Under the pieces are notes generated by a model. That model was not told the DNA's origin, searched no databases, and saw nothing but the letters and a program-made list of their open reading frames with translations. Below, piece after piece: positions 1 to 5,496 of a stretch of 5,496 bases of DNA. This DNA is from Gammaproteobacteria bacterium (lineage in GTDB: Bacteria; Pseudomonadota; Gammaproteobacteria; Pseudomonadales; Oleiphilaceae), in assembly GCA_029268325.1 (NCBI GenBank), contig JAJUGC010000174.1, positions 1-5,496 of the forward strand, in the 5' to 3' direction. The position numbers and the translations under genes are program-made. Each line of letters starts with the position of its first letter. Positions within the stretch are counted from its first letter, which is position 1.

Positions 1-393
1 GAAGGCGATCCCGGCGTCGTTAATGATGCCCTTGTGCACCGGAGCCGTCACCATGGCGCCGAACTCCCCGCTCAGACAGCCGTTAACGGCTCGGCGCAGG
101 GTATCAAGCACATACTGGGCGTTGCTCACATTCAGCACACCCGCCTGGGCCGAGGCCTGTAACCCCACGGGCAGCACACAGAGCTGGCCCGGCTGGTCAG
201 CCACCGGCGCCTGGTGGGCATCAAACCGGCGCACCTGGAGCGGCAAACCCAGCTGTTTCGCCCGCTCGGCCAAAAGATCCGGGTCGGCAATCACCACCCA
301 CTCCACATCCTCCGGCCGCTGCAGTTGGGCCAGTTGAACGCACAGATCCGGGCCAATGCCCGCCGGCTCGCCGGCTGTAATGGCTAACCTCAT
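1..393 (-). CDS. pdxA: 4-hydroxythreonine-4-phosphate dehydrogenase PdxA, N-terminal part (runs off left edge)
   Basis: PdxA is a cytoplasmic NAD-dependent, metal-dependent dehydrogenase that oxidises 4-phosphohydroxy-L-threonine; the product is condensed by PdxJ in de novo pyridoxine 5'-phosphate synthesis. Reading leftward from the ATG at 393-391 gives 131 intact codons up to the window edge, against about 330 residues for the whole family protein. Residues 4-17 read AITAGEPAGIGPDL, the PdxA N-terminal signature, and residues 114-131 read MVTAPVHKGIINDAGIAF, the next conserved block. The metal-binding histidines of the family lie further on and cannot be checked. The start follows the surA stop by two bases, and an AGG about seven bases before the ATG, inside the end of surA, can serve as ribosome binding site. 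It is therefore probably co-transcribed with lptD and surA, as in E. coli. I see no frameshift. Identification is firm; only the C-terminal two thirds is unseen. Confidence 0.96.
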   Translation of the reverse strand, partial: MRLAITAGEPAGIGPDLCVQLAQLQRPEDVEWVVIADPDLLAERAKQLGLPLQVRRFDAHQAPVADQPGQLCVLPVGLQASAQAGVLNVSNAQYVLDTLRRAVNGCLSGEFGAMVTAPVHKGIINDAGIAF

Positions 394-395
394 GC

Positions 396-1754
396 TTATG
401 CCTGCTCTTTGATTTCCACGTAGGCTTCTTCGCGGATTTCCCGCAGCCAGCTTTCCAGTTCTTCCTCAAACTTGCGGCGGAACAGTAACTGGCGAACCTG
501 GGCTTCCTGCAACTGCGCCCCGATATCCTGCTGGCGGCGTTCCAGCACTTCCAGGATGTGCCAGCCAAATGGGGTACGAAACGGCTTGCTGACCTCTCCC
601 AGCCCACTGGCCTTCATAACTTTCTCGAACTCCGGCACCGTGTCACCGGGGTTCAGCCAATCCATTTCACCGCCGGTGCTGGCAGAAGCCGGATCGTCGG
701 AATAGGCCTTGGCCAGGTCCACAAAGCTTTCGCCACCTTGGGTGATGCGCTTGTACAACTGCTCGATCAGTTGCTGGGCTTCGTATTCAGAGCGGATTTC
801 CGTGGGCCGGATCAGGATATGCCGCACCCGGGACTGCTCCACGATCTGGCTGGCCCCACCGCGCTTGTCCATCAGTTTGATCAGGTGAATGCCACTGCCG
901 GCCGCAATGGGTTCGGCCACTTCGCCAACCTTCATGCGAGGCGCCAGGTCCACAAACAAAGTGGGCAGCTGTTCGGCACTGCGCCATCCCAGCAGGCCGC
1001 CTTCCAGAGCGGTTTGGGCATCGGAGTGGGCCATGGCCAGCTGCTGGAAGTCAGCCCCTTGCTGTAACTGCCGATACAAGTCCTGGGCTTTGGCCTGGAC
1101 CTCGTTCAGCTGCTCCTGGCTGGGCTGCTCCGGCACGGCGATCAGAATATGCCCCAGCAGATACTCTTCGGAGGTTTGGGATTTGCCTTCCGCGGACTGG
1201 AGATAGGCTTCCACTTCCGCATCGGAAATAACAATCCGGGCCTCAACCCGACGCTGCTGATAACGGCTTATCACCATCTCGCGGCGGATCTGCTCGCGAG
1301 CCTGGGCATAGGACAGTCCCTCGCTGGCCAAAGCCTGCTGGAACTGCTCCAGGGTCATCCCGTTGCTTTGGGCAATCCGGGCCATGGTCTCGTTCAGCTG
1401 GTTATCACTGATACGGATACCCGCCATGGTGGCCCGCTGCAACTGGATGCTTTCCATGACCAGTTGCTCCAGAACCCGCTTGCGCAGCACTTCCAGGTTC
1501 GGCGGCGGCATGTTCTGCTGGCGCATCCGGTTCAGGATCTGCCCCATCCGCTGATCCAGCTCCGACTGCATGACGATGTCATCGTCGACCACTGCAACCA
1601 CCCGGTCCAGGGGTTGTACGTCAGCCCGGGCCGCCACCGGCCCCATCAGCAGGGCCAACAGCAAAAGCCCAGCCCAGATCGGGAAGAGTCGCTCGTGAAC
1701 GGTAAAGTGCTGTGAAAGATGCATGGAATTCCAACTAAATCTGTGGTTGATCAT
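396..1754 (-). CDS. surA: Periplasmic chaperone / peptidyl-prolyl isomerase SurA
   Basis: SurA escorts unfolded outer-membrane proteins, LptD among them, through the periplasm to the BAM complex. The 452-residue reading (E. coli: 428) has a signal peptide with a hydrophobic stretch at about 26-42 and a likely cut after AARA (residue 44). The N-terminal chaperone domain follows at about 45-190. Parvulin domain 1 is at about 197-297 (GHILI at 201, GGLLGW at 252, GIHLIKL at 288) and parvulin domain 2 at about 308-405 (RHILI at 311, SDD at 352, GGEMDW at 361, FGWHILEV at 396). A charged C-terminal helix region ends the protein. Two starts are possible. ATG 1754-1752 overlaps the lptD stop by one base (TGATG), which favours translational coupling but has no clear Shine-Dalgarno. 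ATG 1724-1722 (residue 11) has GGA five bases upstream and gives a more usual signal peptide. I list the longer form; the mature protein is the same either way. Confidence 0.96.
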   Translation of the reverse strand: MINHRFSWNSMHLSQHFTVHERLFPIWAGLLLLALLMGPVAARADVQPLDRVVAVVDDDIVMQSELDQRMGQILNRMRQQNMPPPNLEVLRKRVLEQLVMESIQLQRATMAGIRISDNQLNETMARIAQSNGMTLEQFQQALASEGLSYAQAREQIRREMVISRYQQRRVEARIVISDAEVEAYLQSAEGKSQTSEEYLLGHILIAVPEQPSQEQLNEVQAKAQDLYRQLQQGADFQQLAMAHSDAQTALEGGLLGWRSAEQLPTLFVDLAPRMKVGEVAEPIAAGSGIHLIKLMDKRGGASQIVEQSRVRHILIRPTEIRSEYEAQQLIEQLYKRITQGGESFVDLAKAYSDDPASASTGGEMDWLNPGDTVPEFEKVMKASGLGEVSKPFRTPFGWHILEVLERRQQDIGAQLQEAQVRQLLFRRKFEEELESWLREIREEAYVEIKEQA

Positions 1755-4195
1755 CAGGGCCCATAGAACGACGGCAGTCGCTCCTGGCCCACCAAATACT
1801 GTTCCCGGGCTTCGTACCCGATGATTGCCTCACCCAGGTCGGAGCCACTGCCGGCTCCCAGGCCGGATAACCCCTTCAGGAAGAATCGGACAAAAATACT
1901 GCGATCAAGTTCGCTGGGGGCATTCACATCCGAGTCGTCCAGATAGCTTTGCGCCACCACCTGCAGGCGCCAGCAACAGCTGCGATATTCGATCCCCGCC
2001 AGGGTGCCCACGGTCCGGTGGTTGGGCAGGTTGAACAGCCAGCGACCGATAAAGCTCAACCGGTCGGTCAACGGGAAAATGGTCGAGACATCCGTCTGCT
2101 CCAGATAGCCGCTGGGACGGGCATGCCCCTCACGATAGTTGCTGATATAGCGATGGCTCAGGTTCAGCAAGTAGGCATAATCCGGGCCGTGAAAGCGCAG
2201 GGTGGTAGCTCCCTGCTCGGTGCGCTGTTCCCGAGGGTCCCACAGCCCTTCCACTTTAATGTCCAGCAGGCTGGACGGTCGCAACAGGGCCTCGCCGGCC
2301 AGGACCGAATCACTACGGGTCTCCGCCACCCGGCCGCGCAGCCCGACGTTGCGGTCATCGAAATAATAAACCTGGCCCAGGCTCAAACGGGCCCGCTCAA
2401 TCCCGGTTTCCAGCTCGGTGAAGCGCGTGGTCAGCCCCAGGGTCAGGCGGTTATTGTCGCCCACCCGGTCCCCGCCGGAGAAACGGTCATCACGAAACAG
2501 CTGGTTATAGCTGAACGTGGAGAGGGTGGTATCAAACAACGGATAGTCGTCCTGATCCCGCTCTGGCGAATAGACATAGAACAGGCGGGGCTCCAGGGAC
2601 TGGTTCAGGTTCTTGCCCAGCAGGCTCAGAGAACGGTCCAGGTAGATACCTGCATCCACCGTATAGAAGGGAACCGTCCGGTGCAGGGTATCTTCCTCAC
2701 CCGGCAGCACATCATCCAGCAGGTAACTGGTATGGTCCAGGCGTACCGCCGGCGCGAAATAGCCCCACACGGTTTGCAGCGGCAACGCCACCCTCGGAGT
2801 GAACCGCAAGCGGTTACCCTTGACCTGCTGGCGGGGCGTCAGGTTTTCATCGTTCCGCCAAAAATAGGTGTATTCGCTAAACAGCTCATATTCCACGTCA
2901 TCCGTCAGCCACAGGCCTTCAAACGTCAGGGAGGGCAGACGCATATAGGGCCGGTCGGCATCGGCAATCACCGGGTCGACCGTTTGAAAGCCCTGCACCA
3001 GGGACTGTACCGCCCAGTTTTCGGTGGCGTAGGTCAGTTGCCAGAACCGTTCCAGATGGGTGTCATTGCTGATTCTCAAGTCCCGCGCCAGGTCCGAGAT
3101 GTAGTCGTCGTCGCTGACCGCATTGAAATCCAGTTCCGAGTACCAGTTGTCACCGACAGTGATCTCGTTTTCGATATCCAACCCCCAGCGCTGGGCACTG
3201 GAGCCTGGATACTCCCGGACGAACTCATCGTCGGAGCCAATAAAGCCAACGCGGGCCTCGGTACGGCTAAACTCGTTGAGATGACGGCCTTCAAGTTCGG
3301 AATGCAGCCCCCGGCCATGGATATAGCTGGGCGTATAGGTGGCATCATAGTTGGGCGCCAGGTTGAAGTAGTAAGGCGTGCTCAGAAACCCTCCGCGTCC
3401 CACATTGGAAGTTCCCACCGAGGGATAGAGAAAGCCGCTTTTGCGACGGTCGTCGATGGGAAAGGTCATGTAGGGCACGTAGAAGATGGGGATATCCTCA
3501 ACCCGCAAGACGGCATGGTGCGCAGTGCCAAAGCCTTCCTCCCGATCCAGCAGAATCCGGCTGGCCTTCAGGGACCAGTCCTCTTCCCGGGGCGGACAGG
3601 TGGTGTACACGCCGTTTTCAATCAGCACCTGCTCCGGCTGCGGCCGGGAGATTGAGTCCGCACTGCCCCGTAGCTCCAAGTCATGGACCAGGTAGCTGCC
3701 ATTGCTCAGCTCAAAATAGCCCGTGTTGGCGTCATAGTGGGCCCTGTCGCCGGTCACCAGCAGGCTCGGGCCACGCACGGTGACGCCGTCGCGGACCTCC
3801 GCTGACTGGCTCGCCTCATGGTAGACCGCGTGAGATCCACTCAGCCAGTAGTTGCCCTGCTCAATTTCCACCTGCCCACTCAACTCCACCACGCCCCCTT
3901 CGGGCCCGGTGGAATAGTTGGAGTTCTCGGCGCCGGCAAACACGGGCAGCACGCTGGTATCTGCCGACAGCAAGTCGCGGCGCGGCAATTGGCCATCACG
4001 CCCGTAGGAGGGCTGAAGGTAGCCGCCTTCACAATAGATGGGAATCCGCACCTGCTGCTGGGAAGGCAGCTCCGCCCTGGGCCGCCAGTCAAGCAAGGCT
4101 GCATCAACGGCGGGCTCCGCCGTAACGGACCCGGCACAGACCAGGGTTGTCAACCCGAAAAGAACGGCCTTTGTCTGAGCCCTACGTTGTTTCAT
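1754..4195 (-). CDS. lptD: LPS-assembly outer-membrane protein LptD (OstA/Imp)
   Basis: LptD is the outer-membrane barrel that, with the lipoprotein LptE plugged inside, receives LPS from the LptA bridge and inserts it into the outer leaflet. From ATG 4195-4193 the precursor has 813 residues. A signal peptide occupies 1-26 (basic MKQRR start, hydrophobic core, cut after SVTA). The OstA-type beta-jellyroll is at about 103-184 and the barrel from about 200 to 776, including IPIFYVPY (235), SGFLYP (253) and a segment around 275-289 closely resembling E. coli LptD. Cysteines at 55, 200, 740 and 741 match the two N-terminal cysteines and the adjacent C-terminal pair that form the E. coli interdomain disulfides; the only other cysteine is in the signal peptide. 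I chose this start for its signal peptide and the GAGAG eight bases upstream. The frame stays open to an ATG at 4387, but those 64 extra residues look unrelated. About 37 residues follow the last barrel strand. It is first in the minus-strand operon with surA and pdxA. Confidence 0.97.
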   Translation of the reverse strand: MKQRRAQTKAVLFGLTTLVCAGSVTAEPAVDAALLDWRPRAELPSQQQVRIPIYCEGGYLQPSYGRDGQLPRRDLLSADTSVLPVFAGAENSNYSTGPEGGVVELSGQVEIEQGNYWLSGSHAVYHEASQSAEVRDGVTVRGPSLLVTGDRAHYDANTGYFELSNGSYLVHDLELRGSADSISRPQPEQVLIENGVYTTCPPREEDWSLKASRILLDREEGFGTAHHAVLRVEDIPIFYVPYMTFPIDDRRKSGFLYPSVGTSNVGRGGFLSTPYYFNLAPNYDATYTPSYIHGRGLHSELEGRHLNEFSRTEARVGFIGSDDEFVREYPGSSAQRWGLDIENEITVGDNWYSELDFNAVSDDDYISDLARDLRISNDTHLERFWQLTYATENWAVQSLVQGFQTVDPVIADADRPYMRLPSLTFEGLWLTDDVEYELFSEYTYFWRNDENLTPRQQVKGNRLRFTPRVALPLQTVWGYFAPAVRLDHTSYLLDDVLPGEEDTLHRTVPFYTVDAGIYLDRSLSLLGKNLNQSLEPRLFYVYSPERDQDDYPLFDTTLSTFSYNQLFRDDRFSGGDRVGDNNRLTLGLTTRFTELETGIERARLSLGQVYYFDDRNVGLRGRVAETRSDSVLAGEALLRPSSLLDIKVEGLWDPREQRTEQGATTLRFHGPDYAYLLNLSHRYISNYREGHARPSGYLEQTDVSTIFPLTDRLSFIGRWLFNLPNHRTVGTLAGIEYRSCCWRLQVVAQSYLDDSDVNAPSELDRSIFVRFFLKGLSGLGAGSGSDLGEAIIGYEAREQYLVGQERLPSFYGP

Positions 4196-4203
4196 TCCTG
4201 TCG

Positions 4204-4208
4204 CTCTC
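4204..4208 (-). promoter_or_regulatory. Ribosome binding site that decides the lptD start
   Basis: On the minus strand GAGAG lies eight bases before the ATG at 4195-4193. It is the best purine-rich site near any candidate start of this frame, and it sits just before the codon that begins a proper signal peptide. It supports this start over the in-frame ATGs at 4264 and 4387. Confidence 0.6.
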
Positions 4209-4223
4209 AATTCACCCCACGGA

Positions 4224-4250
4224 TTACACTCTGCCAGACTGGGGCGGTTC
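4224..4250 (-). promoter_or_regulatory. Candidate sigma-E (RpoE/AlgU)-type promoter of lptD
   Basis: Read on the minus strand, GAACCG (4250-4245) is followed after 15 bases by GTGTAA (4229-4224). Compared with the E. coli sigma-E pattern (GAACTT, about 15-16 bases, GTCTAA), the first box matches at 4 of 6 positions and the second at 5 of 6. Transcription would begin near 4217, about 22 bases before the lptD ATG, leaving room for the GAGAG site. In E. coli lptD is a known sigma-E regulon member, so the match is plausible, but boxes this loose occur by chance. It would make transcription from the upstream in-frame ATGs impossible from this promoter. Confidence 0.3.
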
Positions 4251-4357
4251 GGTGAAAATGGCATGAATGATAAACCCTGGGGCAGCTTGGCTCCACTGTT
4301 TCCGTGACAGGGACTCCACTTCGCTACCGGTTTCTCATCGCCCGGTGCGGATATTGT

Positions 4358-4372
4358 GGTCAGCTGCTGACC
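4358..4372. promoter_or_regulatory. Perfect 15-bp palindrome, possible operator
   Basis: GGTCAGC, one central T, then GCTGACC: two perfect seven-base arms. It sits between the two predicted promoters, about 100 bases upstream of the predicted amgK transcript start and about 150 bases upstream of the predicted lptD one. The size and symmetry suit a dimeric DNA-binding protein. There is no T-tract, so it is unlikely to be a terminator. A weaker pair, GGTTTC (4329-4334) and GAAACC (4375-4380), flanks it. I do not recognise the motif as the site of a named regulator. Confidence 0.35.
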
Positions 4373-4430
4373 GGGAAACCACATCATCTCTCACTGTTTT
4401 CCGTCTCACCCATCGACCGCCGCGATTCAA

Positions 4431-4459
4431 CTGACCTCGATGCTGGCTGGCGCTATACT
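4431..4459 (+). promoter_or_regulatory. Predicted sigma70-type promoter of amgK
   Basis: CTGACC at 4431-4436 (4 of 6 against TTGACA, with the central TGAC intact) is followed after exactly 17 bases by TATACT at 4454-4459 (5 of 6 against TATAAT). Transcription would start near 4466, giving a leader of only about 33 bases before amgK. This is the clearest promoter in the window. Confidence 0.6.
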
Positions 4460-4484
4460 TGTGCATCCACCACTTACTGTTGCC

Positions 4485-4502
4485 ATGATGCCAAGCCCAT
4501 GA
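4485..4502 (+). other. Possible five-codon upstream reading frame overlapping the amgK start
   Basis: ATG ATG CCA AGC CCA TGA encodes Met-Met-Pro-Ser-Pro and stops; its TGA overlaps the tandem ATG ATG that begins amgK. It lies just downstream of the predicted transcript start. Neither it nor amgK has a clear Shine-Dalgarno. The octamer CCATGATG occurs twice here, at 4483-4490 and 4497-4504. The frame may couple translation to amgK or be mere chance; frames this short are common. Confidence 0.2.
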
Positions 4503-5496
4503 TGTCATCTTCCCAAGATCGCCGTTTGCAAGACCTGACCCAGTGGCTCCACCAGGTTATTACTCCCAACACCGGCCTGGAGGTCCGGCCCCTTTCAGGG
4601 GATGCCAGCTTTCGCCGCTACTTCCGCGCCCAACGGGGCGAGCAGACCTGGGTGGTGATGGACGCCCCCACCGACAAGGAAGACTGCCGGCCGTTCTGCG
4701 CCATTGCCCGCGCCTGGCGGACCTGCGGGGTACAGGTGCCGGAAATCCTCGCCCAAGATCTGGACCAGGGCTTTTTACTGCTCTCAGACTTCGGTGACGA
4801 CCTGCTGTTGAGCCTGCTGGATCAGGATAATGCCGACACCATTTACCGCCAGGCCATCGACCATCTGTTGCTCATCCAGGACTGCCCCTCCCCTGCCGAC
4901 CACCCGTTGCCGCCCTACGACCGTGCCCTGCTGGCCCGGGAGATGGAGCTGTTTCGCGACTGGCTGGTGGGCCAGAAGCTGGGCCTTCAGCTCAGCGACA
5001 GCGAACATCAAGTGCTGGACCAGGCCTTCGAGGCCCTGATCCAGAATGCCCTGGCCCAACCCCAGGTTACGGTGCACCGGGATTACCACTCCCGTAACCT
5101 GCTCCTGGCGGACAACCAGATTGCCGTGCTGGATTTCCAGGATGCAGTGAACGGTCCCTACACCTATGACCTGGTTTCCCTGCTCAGGGATTGCTACATC
5201 CGCTGGCCGTTAGAGCAGGTGCGCAGTTGGGCCCTGTATTACCACCGCCTGGCGGGCGAGCGCGGTATCAGCCAGGAACCTGAACAACAGTTTCTGCGCT
5301 GGTTCGACCTGATGGGCGTCCAGCGCCACCTTAAAGCCTCCGGCATCTTCGCCCGCCTGTCCATTCGCGACGGCAAGCACGGCTACCTGAACGATATTCC
5401 CCGCACAGTGGGCTATATCGACCAGGTCCTGGCAGGCTATCCGGAGTTTGCGAGCCTGCACCAGTGGCTTCAGGAGCGCGTCCTGCCGGCGATCGA
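4499..5496 (+). CDS. amgK: N-acetylmuramate/N-acetylglucosamine kinase AmgK (right end cut off)
   Basis: AmgK phosphorylates MurNAc and GlcNAc at the anomeric carbon in the cytoplasm. MurU then makes UDP-MurNAc, returning cell-wall sugars to peptidoglycan synthesis and bypassing the fosfomycin-sensitive MurA step, as shown in Pseudomonas putida. The fold is that of the aminoglycoside phosphotransferase family. Numbering from the second ATG (4502), SGDASFRRYFR at 32-42 is the nucleotide-loop region, HRDYHSRN at 192-199 is the catalytic loop (D194 base, N199 metal ligand), and LDFQDA at 210-215 carries the second metal-binding aspartate. The frame has 331 codons from 4502 to the edge without a stop, close to the usual 340 or so, so only a few residues are missing. 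The start is one of two tandem in-frame ATGs (4499 or 4502). The gene diverges from lptD as in P. aeruginosa (PA0596). Outside the window murU would be expected next. The family also contains generic phosphotransferases, so the exact substrate rests on context. Confidence 0.88.
   Translation, partial: MMSSSQDRRLQDLTQWLHQVITPNTGLEVRPLSGDASFRRYFRAQRGEQTWVVMDAPTDKEDCRPFCAIARAWRTCGVQVPEILAQDLDQGFLLLSDFGDDLLLSLLDQDNADTIYRQAIDHLLLIQDCPSPADHPLPPYDRALLAREMELFRDWLVGQKLGLQLSDSEHQVLDQAFEALIQNALAQPQVTVHRDYHSRNLLLADNQIAVLDFQDAVNGPYTYDLVSLLRDCYIRWPLEQVRSWALYYHRLAGERGISQEPEQQFLRWFDLMGVQRHLKASGIFARLSIRDGKHGYLNDIPRTVGYIDQVLAGYPEFASLHQWLQERVLPAI

Larger units (their letters stand above)
4196..4498. other. Divergent intergenic control region between lptD and amgK
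   Basis: These 303 bases separate the divergent lptD and amgK starts. The minus-strand frame of lptD is open across 4196-4387, but the residues it would encode show no recognisable domain, so I read it as non-coding. The region holds a sigma70-type promoter facing right, a possible sigma-E-type promoter facing left, a 15-bp palindrome between them, and a five-codon frame before amgK. I see no tRNA, riboswitch-like fold or terminator with a T-tract. Confidence 0.75.

Noticed and set aside
558..1715. Plus-strand open frames of 169 and 188 residues (558-1067, 1149-1715) opposite surA.
   Set aside because: They are antisense to a complete, clearly identified surA and show no recognisable domain or start signals.
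1949..3655. A 568-residue open frame on the plus strand, antisense to lptD.
   Set aside because: It lies wholly within lptD, whose identity is certain from motifs and cysteines. The translation is rich in Gln, Gly, Val and Ile and shows no domain I recognise. Long antisense frames are common opposite GC-rich genes.
4267..4272. TATCAT on the minus strand as a sigma70 -10 box for lptD.
   Set aside because: It matches TATAAT at 5 of 6 positions, but the hexamer 17 bases upstream (TGGAGC) matches TTGACA at only 3. It remains possible as a weak second promoter but is not supported enough to list.
4329..4380. Nested inverted repeats (GGTTTC...GAAACC around the 15-bp palindrome) as a terminator or structured RNA.
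   Set aside because: The outer arms are only six bases with a long interior and no following T-tract, and no gene ends nearby for a terminator to serve.
4784..5461. Minus-strand open frames (4784-5089, 5210-5461) opposite amgK.
   Set aside because: The plus strand encodes intact kinase motifs through both stretches; the minus-strand translations show no family features.
1..5496. A novel defence, mobile or biosynthetic system.
   Set aside because: Every coding stretch belongs to a well-known envelope or cofactor gene in a known order, with no transposase, integrase, repeat array or orphan gene in the window.

Overview
The window looks like ordinary chromosomal DNA from a GC-rich gammaproteobacterium. 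The order lptD-surA-pdxA on the minus strand, with an amgK-type kinase gene diverging on the plus strand, is the arrangement known from Pseudomonas (PA0593-PA0596 in P. aeruginosa). The LptD precursor (about 813 residues) is longer than that of E. coli (784) and shorter than that of P. aeruginosa (about 924). A Marinobacter- or Oceanospirillales-like relative is therefore possible, but the sequence alone does not fix the genus.

Layout. Bases 1-393 (minus) hold the first 131 codons of pdxA (pyridoxal phosphate synthesis), which runs off the left edge. Bases 396-1754 (minus) hold surA, a periplasmic chaperone with two parvulin domains. Bases 1754-4195 (minus) hold lptD, the outer-membrane LPS translocon barrel, with all four structural cysteines. 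Bases 4196-4498 are a non-coding divergent control region. Bases 4499-5496 (plus) hold nearly all of amgK, a sugar kinase of the aminoglycoside-phosphotransferase fold used in peptidoglycan recycling; its last few codons lie beyond the right edge.

The minus-strand genes are packed like an operon: the lptD stop overlaps the first possible surA start by one base, and two bases separate surA from pdxA. LptD is a major client of SurA in E. coli, so client and chaperone are made from one message. The divergent gene feeds recycled cell-wall sugars back towards UDP-MurNAc, so both sides of the control region serve the envelope.

The control region holds a good sigma70-type promoter for amgK, a possible sigma-E-type promoter for lptD, a perfect 15-bp palindrome between them, and a five-codon reading frame that ends on the amgK start. 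I see no mobile element, CRISPR array, RNA gene or clearly novel system. The regulatory details between lptD and amgK are the only part that seems worth a second look.
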